64,000 nt of DNA from Rhizobium sp. Root482 (GTDB lineage: Bacteria > Pseudomonadota > Alphaproteobacteria > Rhizobiales > Rhizobiaceae), in NCBI RefSeq assembly GCF_001426565.1, contig NZ_LMFA01000001.1, forward strand, positions 581,287 through 645,286, read 5' to 3'. Numbering within the stretch: position 1 is the first letter of the stretch; every line of letters starts with the position of its first letter. The notes below the pieces were generated by a model. The model was not told where the DNA came from and did not search any database. It saw nothing but the letters and a program-made list of their open reading frames with translations. A program made the translations under genes and the position numbers. Below are positions 35,467 through 43,361 of the stretch, one piece after another.

Positions 35467-37647
35467 ATGCCTCAAACACCCAGCAATATCCACCGCCTGA
35501 ACACCCGGCGCCTGTCGCTTGCCGCAGTCCTGCCACTGGCAGCCGTCTTCGCTTCGTCGGCCCTTGCACAGGACGCCGATGGCGCAACGGCACTAGAGGC
35601 ACTGACCGTTACCGGCGGCAGCGGCGGCGTCATCACCGGCGATGGCTATGTCGGGACCGGCAGCGCCACCGGCGCCAAGATCGATACCCCTTTCCTGCAG
35701 ACGCCGCAGTCGATTTCATCGGTCACCGAACAGCAGCTGAAGGACCGCAATCCGCAGACGCTTCTCGAAACATTCGCCTATACGCCGGGTGCCCGTGTCG
35801 GAGCCTCCGGCTTCGATCCGCGCTTCGATTCTTTCACGGTGCGCGGTTTCGACGTCACCTATACGGGCGTCTTTCGCGATAATCTGCGCCAGCCGGGCGC
35901 CAGTTCTTCCCTGTTCAAGAACGAACCCTATGGCCTCGAAGGCGTCTCCATCCTGCGCGGCCCCTCCTCGGCCCTCTATGGTGCATCCGGCGCCGGCGGC
36001 CTCTTCAATCTCATCACCAAGCGCCCTACCGAAGTGCCGCTGCGCGAACTGCAGATCCAATACGGCACCGACAATCGCCACCAGGGGCAGTTCGATTTTT
36101 CCGGCCCGGTCAACGACACCGATCCGCTCTATTACCGCATGACCGGACTTTTGCGCGATAGCGATACCGAGCAGGTCAGCGTTCCCGACGACCGCGCCTA
36201 TATCGCACCCGCCTTTACCTGGAAGCCGGACGAAGACACCAAGCTGACCATCCTCGGTGAATATTCGCGCAGCAGGACTGGCGGTACGGCGGCATATTAT
36301 AACGACCCGCTGACCGGTCAGGTGACCGACATTTTCGGCGGCAATCCCGACTTCAACGATTCCATCCAGACGCAGGCCCGCCTCGGCTATGAGTTCGAGC
36401 ATCGGCTGAACGACGTCTTCACCTTCCGCCAGAACATGCGCGTTTCGACGCTGAACACCGACACGGACTGGGCCTTCGCCTATGGCCCCAACGCCATCGA
36501 CCCGAGATATCTCGACGGCAACGCCGGCACCTTCGACGAGCGCCTGACGGCGGTCGTCATTGATAATCAGATGGAAGCCCGGTTCGATACCGGTGCGCTG
36601 GATCATACGCTGCTTGCGGGCATCGACTATTCCAGGCTGCGCTTCCGTTCGCTTGCCGGCACTGGTCCGATGCCGCCGCTCGACACCCAGAACCCGACCG
36701 ATGGCCGGCCGACCGATCCGATCGATTTCGACAAGCGCGTGGATCAGGACCAATGGCAGCTTGGCACCTATCTCCAGGACCAGATCCGCTATGATGCCTG
36801 GACGCTGACCCTTGGCGGCCGCTATGACTGGGTTTCCACCGATACAGACACGACCGACCTTGCCACCAATGCGGTGGACAGCATATCGCAGACGGACAAG
36901 GCCTTTTCCGGCCGCATCGGCCTGACCTACGAGACCGATTTCGGCCTTGCGCCCTATATCAGCTATTCCACCGCTTTCTCGCCCAATGCAGGCTGGAACA
37001 AAGAAACCGGCCAGCCCTTCAAGCCAACGGAAAGCCGGCAGGAAGAGATCGGCGTCAAATATCTGCTGCCCAACAGCAACACGCTGATCACCGCGGCGCT
37101 GTTCAACATCGACCAGAAGAACAGCCTCTATTACGAGGTCATGGATATCGGCGCTGGCCCTGAAAACATCCAAGTCCAGCGCGGCAAGGTGCGCTCCCGC
37201 GGCTTTGAGATCGAGGCCAATACCAGCCTCGACAATGGCCTGTCGCTGATTGCCTCCTATACCTATACCGACATCAAGATCACCGAGGGTCCGGCGGACA
37301 CGGTCGGCAATTATGTTTCCTCCGTGCCGCGCCACATGGCCTCGCTCTGGGCGGACTACACATTGCCCGAGGACGGAGCCGGCGCCGGTTTCGGCTTCGG
37401 TGCCGGCGCGCGCTTCCTCGGATCGAGCTACGGCAACGACCAGAACACCACGCGCAATTCCTCGCGCGTCCTGTTCGATGCCGCCGCCCACTACGATTTC
37501 GCCGCCATCGACAAGAAATACGACGGCCTGCGGCTGCAGGTGAACGCCACCAATCTCTTCGACCGGCGCGATGCCGTCTGCTCGGCGGGTTTCTGCTACC
37601 GCGATCAGGGTCGCACCGTCATCGGCTCTCTCAAATACAATTGGTGA
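35467..37647 (+). CDS. TonB-dependent ferric siderophore receptor
   Basis: Outer-membrane receptor of about 726 residues, FhuA/FoxA-like. After a signal peptide (ending SSALAQ near residue 35) come a TonB-box-like EALTVTGG, the plug domain (about 70-180, with SVTEQQLKDRNPQTLLETF and RGPSSALYGASGAGG), and a 22-strand barrel ending in the aromatic SLKYNW. The start at 35467 follows GAAG; an ATG at 35446 is an alternative. It is followed by fhuF and a siderophore-binding-protein gene, and iron boxes lie upstream, so ferric siderophore uptake (hydroxamate type is likely) is the role. Confidence 0.9.
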   Translation: MPQTPSNIHRLNTRRLSLAAVLPLAAVFASSALAQDADGATALEALTVTGGSGGVITGDGYVGTGSATGAKIDTPFLQTPQSISSVTEQQLKDRNPQTLLETFAYTPGARVGASGFDPRFDSFTVRGFDVTYTGVFRDNLRQPGASSSLFKNEPYGLEGVSILRGPSSALYGASGAGGLFNLITKRPTEVPLRELQIQYGTDNRHQGQFDFSGPVNDTDPLYYRMTGLLRDSDTEQVSVPDDRAYIAPAFTWKPDEDTKLTILGEYSRSRTGGTAAYYNDPLTGQVTDIFGGNPDFNDSIQTQARLGYEFEHRLNDVFTFRQNMRVSTLNTDTDWAFAYGPNAIDPRYLDGNAGTFDERLTAVVIDNQMEARFDTGALDHTLLAGIDYSRLRFRSLAGTGPMPPLDTQNPTDGRPTDPIDFDKRVDQDQWQLGTYLQDQIRYDAWTLTLGGRYDWVSTDTDTTDLATNAVDSISQTDKAFSGRIGLTYETDFGLAPYISYSTAFSPNAGWNKETGQPFKPTESRQEEIGVKYLLPNSNTLITAALFNIDQKNSLYYEVMDIGAGPENIQVQRGKVRSRGFEIEANTSLDNGLSLIASYTYTDIKITEGPADTVGNYVSSVPRHMASLWADYTLPEDGAGAGFGFGAGARFLGSSYGNDQNTTRNSSRVLFDAAAHYDFAAIDKKYDGLRLQVNATNLFDRRDAVCSAGFCYRDQGRTVIGSLKYNW

Positions 37648-37651
37648 AACG

Positions 37652-38416
37652 GTGAGCGCAACGGCCATCCATAGCGACGCAACCGCTTTCGGGCCTTCGA
37701 GCCTGAAGGCGGTTTTTGCCGGTGAACACGCCTGGTGCGGCGAGAAGATGATGCTTTCATCTGAGCTGGAAGGCGCCATCCCGCTGACGGAGTTCTTCAG
37801 GTCCGGCGGCTTTTCCGCAGCGCTCGATACCTATGCCGCCGCCCATGGCGGCACCGACCGGCGCGCGATCGCCTCCATGTGGTCGCTCTATTATTTCTCG
37901 GCGCTGGCGATCCCCTATATCGTCGCTCGACGGGCCGATCATGTCCTGCCTGTCGCAGCGAATGACATGACAATCGCGCTTGCGGAAGACGGATTGCCGC
38001 GCGCGCTCGGTCTCTCCGGCGAAGGCGACTGGAGCGATGGCAGGGGCGCCAACCTCCTGTCCTTCGTCATGCCGCTGGTCAGCCAGCATCTTGCCGAAAT
38101 CGTTGCGCAGTTGAAGACGGTGGGCGGCATCGCTCCAAAACTCGCCTGGAACAATGCCGCCGTCTATATCGACTACGCCTATAATGCGACGCAAGCCGGT
38201 CCGGCCATGGCGGGCGACAACTGGGCCGCGCGCGCCCTGTTTACCTGTCCGCACCTGCCGGACGGTTCGAAAAACCCCTTCCACGATTGCCTGCGCCACG
38301 AGATGGACGGCGAACAGACGGTGTGCCGCCGCAAGATCTGCTGCCTGCGCTACCTGCTGCCCGGTATTCCGAGCTGCGGCGAACTCTGCGCCTTGCCTGC
38401 CCAAAGAAAGCAATGA
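37652..38416 (+). CDS. fhuF: Siderophore-iron reductase FhuF
   Basis: 254-residue [2Fe-2S] protein expected to reduce ferric iron and release it from the imported siderophore in the cytoplasm. The C-terminal cysteine cluster reads KICC-LRYLLPGIPS-C-GEL-C, that is CC-X10-C-X3-C; E. coli FhuF has X2 in the last gap, so the spacing is unusual. It starts with GTG four bases after the receptor stop and lies one base before the next gene. A longer frame from 37571 would overlap the receptor. Confidence 0.85.
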   Translation: MSATAIHSDATAFGPSSLKAVFAGEHAWCGEKMMLSSELEGAIPLTEFFRSGGFSAALDTYAAAHGGTDRRAIASMWSLYYFSALAIPYIVARRADHVLPVAANDMTIALAEDGLPRALGLSGEGDWSDGRGANLLSFVMPLVSQHLAEIVAQLKTVGGIAPKLAWNNAAVYIDYAYNATQAGPAMAGDNWAARALFTCPHLPDGSKNPFHDCLRHEMDGEQTVCRRKICCLRYLLPGIPSCGELCALPAQRKQ

Positions 38417-38417
38417 T

Positions 38418-39524
38418 GTGAAGACGCTTATTCTCCTGATGACCAGCCTGTTTCTGGCGCTTGCCCCCGGGGCGGCGGCGGAGCAACGCTTTCCGATGAC
38501 GATCACCGACGCGATCGGGCGGCAGGTGACGATCAAGGAAAGACCGGGCGCGATCCTTCTCGGCAGCGGCTTCAACCTGGTTGCCCTGTCGCTTATCCAC
38601 CCCGACCCCGTCAGCCTGCTGGCCGGCTGGTCCGGCGACATGAAGGGCGACAATCCGGAAATCTATCGGGATTTCGTAGAGAAGTTTCCCGCCCTTGCCG
38701 ATGTCCCGATCATCGGCGACGGCACCGGCCAAGGTCTCTCCTTCGAGACGATCCTGTCGTTGAAAGCCGATCTTGCGATCCTTGCCAACTGGCAGGCCGA
38801 TACCGAGCCCGGCAAGCGGGCGATCGACTATCTGGAAGCAACCGGCGTGCCGGTCTTCGTCGTCGATTTCAACAGCGATCCGATCAGGAACACGCCAGAA
38901 AACATGCGGCTGCTCGGGAAAATCCTCCAGCGGGAGGACCAGGCGAACGCTTTTGCCGATTTCTATGAGGAACGCCTGAAACGCATTACCGACCGCGTCG
39001 CCGCCCATCCCCAGCCCGGCCCGACCGTATTGATGGAGGCCTTCCCCAATCCGGACCGTTGCTGCTTTGCCTATGGCACCGGCGGTCTCGGCGAATTCAT
39101 CGGCATTACCGGCAGCCGCAATGTCACCGACGGCAACCTGCCCCGCCAGGGCGGCCTCGTCAGCAGCGAATATCTGATAGCGGCCGATCCGCAGGTCTAT
39201 ATCGCCACCGCCTCGCCGGGCGGCACCTATAGCGCCTTTTCGGTCGGTCCGGGGGTCTCTGCGGACGAAGCTAGCAGCACGCTGGGAGAGGTCGTGAAAA
39301 ATCCGGTTCTCGCCAACCTGTCAGGCGTGCGGGAGGGCCGCGTTCATGGCTTGTGGAATTTCTTTAATGCCGTCCCGCTGAATATTCTGGCCGCGGAAGC
39401 CTTCGCGCACTGGCTCCGCCCCGACCTGTTCGCGGATATCGATCCGGATCAGAGTCTGAAGGAGATCAATGCGCGCTTCGCCGCCGTGCCCTTCAACGGC
39501 GCATACTGGATCAGCCTAAAGTAA
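38418..39524 (+). CDS. Ferric siderophore ABC binding protein (FecB/BtuF class)
   Basis: 368-residue periplasmic binding protein starting with GTG and carrying a Sec signal (MKTLILLMTSLFLALAPGAA, residues 1-20). Helical-backbone type III fold; landmarks are GFNLVALSLIHPDPVSLLAG near residue 49 and the C-terminal NFFNAVPLNILAAEAFAHWL. It should hand a ferric siderophore to an inner-membrane importer. No matching permease or ATPase follows; they must be encoded elsewhere. Confidence 0.85.
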   Translation: MKTLILLMTSLFLALAPGAAAEQRFPMTITDAIGRQVTIKERPGAILLGSGFNLVALSLIHPDPVSLLAGWSGDMKGDNPEIYRDFVEKFPALADVPIIGDGTGQGLSFETILSLKADLAILANWQADTEPGKRAIDYLEATGVPVFVVDFNSDPIRNTPENMRLLGKILQREDQANAFADFYEERLKRITDRVAAHPQPGPTVLMEAFPNPDRCCFAYGTGGLGEFIGITGSRNVTDGNLPRQGGLVSSEYLIAADPQVYIATASPGGTYSAFSVGPGVSADEASSTLGEVVKNPVLANLSGVREGRVHGLWNFFNAVPLNILAAEAFAHWLRPDLFADIDPDQSLKEINARFAAVPFNGAYWISLK

Positions 39525-39529
39525 AAAAA

Positions 39530-39552
39530 TGGCCGGATAAGACATCCGGCCA
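39530..39552 (-). terminator. Rho-independent terminator of the ferritin-like gene
   Basis: TGGCCGGAT-AAGAC-ATCCGGCCA, a perfect 9-bp stem. On the minus strand it is followed by a run of seven T (39523-39529 region), so it ends the ferritin-like gene; on the plus strand it may also slow transcripts from the siderophore operon. Confidence 0.8.
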
Positions 39553-39568
39553 GTTTGGGATCGCTGAA

Positions 39569-40069
39569 TCAGGCCGCCTTCTTCAGGGCGGATGCGTTCA
39601 CCGATGCTTCGGCAAGGGCCGTCAGGTCGTGATCGGTCTTGCCTTCCTGCTGCAGGGTCTGGTCGAGAAGCTTGACGGCTTCGGTAAGGCCGAGCATCAT
39701 CGCCCAGGTCTTCAACGTGCCGTAGCGCGCGATTTCGTAGTGTTCGACGGCCTGAGCGGTGGCCAGCAGCCCGGCATCCAGCGCCGGCGAGTTCTTGAAT
39801 TCCTCCAGAACCTCCTCGCCTTCCTCGATGATTCCATCGATGGCCGGGCAGGTTTTGCCCATGGCACGCTTGCCGAAAATCTCGAACACCTGCTGCAGGC
39901 GCTCGACCTGGCCTTCGGTTTCATCGCGATGCTTCTCGAAAGCTGCCTTCAGCTTGGGATTCTTGGCGCCCCTGGCCATCTTGGGCAGGGCCTTCAAAAT
40001 CTTGCGCTCGGCATAGTAGATATCCTTGAGCATGTCGTAGAACAGGTCTTCCAGGGCTTTCTCTGCCAT
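39569..40069 (-). CDS. Ferritin-like DUF892 protein (YciE/YciF family)
   Basis: 166-residue four-helix ferritin-like protein of the YciF stress family. Repeated Glu/His positions (YAERKIL, KHRDETEGQVERL, AVEHYEIARYGTL) look like di-metal ligands. Members are induced by osmotic or oxidative stress; their activity is unproven. It is a single gene with its own terminator. Confidence 0.85.
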   Translation of the reverse strand: MAEKALEDLFYDMLKDIYYAERKILKALPKMARGAKNPKLKAAFEKHRDETEGQVERLQQVFEIFGKRAMGKTCPAIDGIIEEGEEVLEEFKNSPALDAGLLATAQAVEHYEIARYGTLKTWAMMLGLTEAVKLLDQTLQQEGKTDHDLTALAEASVNASALKKAA

Positions 40070-40238
40070 TGGTGTCTCCTCTTTGCATGATTATGGTGCG
40101 CCGGGACGGCACGGGACAAACGGACATCTGCGAGCTTTGTTCCCCGGACATGCTCAAGGACGACAATCGCCACGCTGTTTGGTAGCGCGCCTTCCCTCGC
40201 CGTGCGGCCCCGCCTATATAAAGGCTTGGAGGATTTCG

Positions 40239-40760
40239 ATGATTTGGATATTGCCTGCCGTCGCAGGGCTTTTGATTGTATATTTCGCCATGCGCTCCTC
40301 GCGCTTCCGGCGGTTTGCCGAACCGGGCCTCAGCCTGATCGTCGCCTTGGGATTGATCGTCGCTTTCATCATCTGGCTCAAGGATACCGACCCGTTGAAA
40401 AAGCCGACGGTGCCCGCTCCCCAGCAGGCCGACCCTGCCCCAACACCCGACCAGCTTGCCATCGAGGGCCTGGCCTTCACCAATTCGGGAAGGGACAGGA
40501 GCTATCGCGCGACCGGAACCGCCGTCAACAACAGCGGTTTCGACCTCGATTATTTCCGGCTGACCGTAACACTGGAAGACTGCCCCGGTGGTTCCTGCAA
40601 GATGGTGGGCGAGGACACGGCGCTGGTGCTTGCCCGTATCCCCGCCGGCGCCAGCCAGGCCTTCGACACGTTCTTTACCTTCCCTCGTCCCCGCGGCAAG
40701 GATCCCGTTGCGCCGAAATGGTCGCATCGGGTCACCGAGGTCCGTGGAAGCCCGCCCTGA
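40239..40760 (+). CDS. Membrane-anchored protein of unknown function
   Basis: 173 residues with two N-terminal transmembrane helices (about 2-17 and 27-46), a Pro/Ala-rich linker (about 52-68), then a likely beta-sandwich domain (70-165) containing TGTAVNNSGFDLDYFRLTVT and paired cysteines in EDCPGGSCK. The domain resembles FxLYD-like extracellular modules, but I do not recognise a named family with confidence. GGAGG lies seven bases ahead of the ATG. It converges on the isochorismatase-like gene eight bases away. Confidence 0.75.
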   Translation: MIWILPAVAGLLIVYFAMRSSRFRRFAEPGLSLIVALGLIVAFIIWLKDTDPLKKPTVPAPQQADPAPTPDQLAIEGLAFTNSGRDRSYRATGTAVNNSGFDLDYFRLTVTLEDCPGGSCKMVGEDTALVLARIPAGASQAFDTFFTFPRPRGKDPVAPKWSHRVTEVRGSPP

Positions 40761-40768
40761 CCGGCGCT

Positions 40769-41326
40769 TTACAGCCCCTCCACCAAGTCGCTGGTGGTGA
40801 TGACCGTTGCGAATTCCGCGCGAAGCGTCGCAACATGCGCCCGATGAATATCGATGGCGGCGATGGTGCCGCCACGGCTGTCGGCAAGATCGAAACAATC
40901 GCAGGCATCCTCCACCAGGATGACCTTGTAGCCCATATTGGAGCCGACCCGCACGGTCGTAGAAACGCACATATCCGTCGAGATGCCGAACACGACGATG
41001 GTGTCGATCCCGGCGCGCCGCAGGCGCAGGTCGAGATCGGTGCCGATGAAGGCGGCGTTGACGCTCTTCGTCACCAGTGGCTCGCCGGATTGCGGCTCGA
41101 AGCCGGGGCGAAAGGCATTGCCCGCCGCGCCTGGGCGAAGCGTCGAACCATCCTCGACGCTGTCATGCCGGACATGGATGATCGGTCGTCCCGCCTTGCG
41201 CCAGGCGGCAAGCAAGGCCCGGCCATTCTCGTCCACCTTGTCGTTCCAGCGCCGGGGCCAGGGCGCATCGTCGAAGGCCTGCTGCATATCGATCGGGATC
41301 AGGGCTGTCCTGTCTGAAAATTTCAT
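40769..41326 (-). CDS. Isochorismatase-superfamily cysteine hydrolase
   Basis: 185-residue cytoplasmic hydrolase. The triad is visible: Asp in LIPIDMQQAF (residue 12), a Lys in VTKSVNAAF, and the nucleophile Cys in VFGISTDMCVSTTVR. Relatives cleave N-carbamoyl compounds, nicotinamide, ureidoacrylate or biuret; nothing here selects one. AGGAGC lies upstream of the ATG at 41326. It is divergent from an Lrp-type regulator 117 bp away, which may control it. Confidence 0.85.
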   Translation of the reverse strand: MKFSDRTALIPIDMQQAFDDAPWPRRWNDKVDENGRALLAAWRKAGRPIIHVRHDSVEDGSTLRPGAAGNAFRPGFEPQSGEPLVTKSVNAAFIGTDLDLRLRRAGIDTIVVFGISTDMCVSTTVRVGSNMGYKVILVEDACDCFDLADSRGGTIAAIDIHRAHVATLRAEFATVITTSDLVEGL

Positions 41327-41443
41327 GGAAGATTGCTCCTTGTCTATCTCGCCAAAACCTAGTTGCAATTCCGTCCGGTTTCACTGAACAAGACGGCGGC
41401 GGGCCGGACATCTGTCCGGAAAACGCGATGGGGAGGAGGGCAA

Positions 41444-41890
41444 ATGACGGCGCTTGATGAGAAGGATCGCCTGCTGATTGCAGCACTCAGGGCTGATTCT
41501 CGCCAAAGCCTCGTGGCGCTGGCCCGGCATGCGGACTTGTCACGCAGCGCGGTCCACGAGCGTATCCGGCGGCTGGAAGCAAAAGGGGTGATCGCCGGCT
41601 ACACGGTTCGGCTCGGCACGGACACTCTCGATCCAGCCGTCCGCGCGCTGGTCGCGGTGAGCTTCCAGCAGGGCAGGAACTGCGATCACGTCGTGCCGCA
41701 TATTTCCGGTATCCCGCAGGTGATCAGTTGCTGGTCGCTAGCCGGCGCCACCGACCTGATGCTTTTGGTCGAATGCGGCTCGAACGGCGATCTCGACGGC
41801 ATACGCCGGCAGATCGCCACCATACCCGGCGTTGCCACCGCCCAGACGCATGTGGCGCTCAGAACCCATTTCGATCGTCGTGGCGGCTGA
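41444..41890 (+). CDS. Lrp/AsnC family transcriptional regulator
   Basis: 148-residue regulator with an N-terminal HTH (DEKDRLLIAALRADSRQSLV start, LSRSAVHERIRRLEAKGVI recognition region) and a C-terminal RAM ligand domain. A strong GGAGGAGGG precedes the ATG at 41444. It is divergent from the isochorismatase-like gene. Family members sense amino acids. Confidence 0.88.
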   Translation: MTALDEKDRLLIAALRADSRQSLVALARHADLSRSAVHERIRRLEAKGVIAGYTVRLGTDTLDPAVRALVAVSFQQGRNCDHVVPHISGIPQVISCWSLAGATDLMLLVECGSNGDLDGIRRQIATIPGVATAQTHVALRTHFDRRGG

Positions 41891-41904
41891 AGGAACCGAG
41901 CCCG

Positions 41905-43134
41905 TCAGGCGCGGCTGATCTCGTCCAGATACCAGTTGATATAGCGAAGCTCGTTCTGCTCCATCGGCGCGATCGGGCCCGGAACGAAATAATGCGACCG
42001 GACGCCGCGCGACGTGTGCTCGATGATCGCCTTGTCCTCGTCGGTGGTCACCGTCCACAGCCAGGTGAGCCGCGACAGGTCATAATCCTTTCCCTCCTCG
42101 GCCTTGCCGTCCACCAGCCAGATCAGCTCCATCTCGCAGGCTTCCGGCCCCTTCGGGATGAAGCGATAGATCATGCCATGGTCGGGATAGCAGACGAGGA
42201 ACGAGGTGCCGCCGAGATGGACGGAGGTGACGCCACCGTCGAAATCCTGGAAGCGCCCCATCAGCGGCGCCACCGGCGCGCCGTCCTCGCTGCCGCTCTT
42301 GACGCCGTCATAGAGCGCATAGCGGAAGGCGTGGATCGTTTCCCTGCCATTTTCCGATGTCTGCCAGTGATCGCCCGCGCCGATCTCGATGCCGAGCGCG
42401 CAGGTGCGCGCCTCCATCGCCGTGTTCAGCGCCTCGATCATGTGCAACGGCTGCTCCAGCGCATGGGTCTGCGAATATTCCGGATGCGCCGGGCCGCAAT
42501 GGTAGCACTCGACATAATTCTCCACCGCCAGCTTCCAGTTGGCATCGACCGGATAGCTTTTCCGATGCGCGACCTTCGCGCTTGCCCAGCCATATTGGCC
42601 GCAGGTGGCGCGCAACAGGTTCTCCACCTCGGAGAAATCGAGCGGCACGTCTGCGAAGGAAATGAAGATCAGCCCTTCGACGACCCGCACATGCAGCTTT
42701 TTCAGCCCATGATCCTCGCGACGGAAATCCTTCGGCATCAGCCGGGCAGCTTTCAGCGCCCCGTCATTGCCATAGGTCCAGGCGTGATAGGGACAGACGA
42801 AGACGCGGGCATTGCCCTTGTCCTTCGTGCAGACCTCGGCACCGCGATGGCGGCAGACATTGAGGAGCGCATGGATGCTGCCGTCCGCATGCCGGGTGAC
42901 GATCACCTGCTCGGACGCCATCCGGAACAGCTCGAAATCATTGGCATTCGGGACGACGCTCTCGTGGGCGACGCAATGCCAGTGCCGGCGAAACACCCGC
43001 TCCAGATCCCGCTCATAAATCTCCGGATCCCTGTAGAAGGCCCGCGCCAGCCCATGGCCCGGCTTGTGCGCGGCGATGAGCTGGTCGATGCGATCCATCG
43101 GGCTTTCCGTCGATTTCTTTTCTGGCGCGAGCAT
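41905..43134 (-). CDS. Rieske non-heme iron oxygenase, probable N-methyl amine demethylase
   Basis: 409-residue alpha subunit. The Rieske cluster ligands are Cys94-X-His96 and Cys114-X2-His117 (NVCRHRG and CPYHAWTY). The mononuclear iron site is ENYVECYHCGPAHPEY with His212 and His217. The length and layout suit the glycine-betaine monooxygenase (GbcA) and stachydrine demethylase (Stc2) group rather than aromatic-ring dioxygenases; it lies beside two dimethylglycine dehydrogenase-like genes, which supports an N-demethylase role. No reductase partner is seen in the window. The start at 43134 has GGGAG upstream; the frame to 43185 is less likely. Confidence 0.82.
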   Translation of the reverse strand: MLAPEKKSTESPMDRIDQLIAAHKPGHGLARAFYRDPEIYERDLERVFRRHWHCVAHESVVPNANDFELFRMASEQVIVTRHADGSIHALLNVCRHRGAEVCTKDKGNARVFVCPYHAWTYGNDGALKAARLMPKDFRREDHGLKKLHVRVVEGLIFISFADVPLDFSEVENLLRATCGQYGWASAKVAHRKSYPVDANWKLAVENYVECYHCGPAHPEYSQTHALEQPLHMIEALNTAMEARTCALGIEIGAGDHWQTSENGRETIHAFRYALYDGVKSGSEDGAPVAPLMGRFQDFDGGVTSVHLGGTSFLVCYPDHGMIYRFIPKGPEACEMELIWLVDGKAEEGKDYDLSRLTWLWTVTTDEDKAIIEHTSRGVRSHYFVPGPIAPMEQNELRYINWYLDEISRA

Positions 43135-43211
43135 GGCTTCATCTCCCTGAAAACACCCGGAAAAATCGCGTTCCGGTGCGCGCATTTCGTTTGCCGGCGA
43201 GTCCGAGGATG

Positions 43212-43326
43212 CCCCTCACCCTAGCCCTCTCCCCGTTTTGACGGGGAGAGGGGACGACGGAGTTTGCCGCTTGCCCCTTCTCCCCGTGAAAACGGGGAGA
43301 AGGTGGCCGACAGGCCGGATGAGGGG
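43212..43326. repeat. RIME-like intergenic palindromic element, copy 5
   Basis: Left module CCCCTCACCCTAGCCCTCTC with CCCCGT stem, right module GGTGGCCGACAGGCCGGATG ending AGGGG. It lies between the flavoprotein gene and the Rieske gene and may set their relative expression. Confidence 0.85.
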
Positions 43327-43361
43327 CACTTCTGGTTTGGGACCAGAGGGTCGCAGACCGA

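Noticed and set aside
35716-37779. 687-residue minus-strand frame opposite the TonB receptor
   Set aside because: The receptor on the plus strand has signal peptide, plug and barrel features; the reverse frame is a shadow.
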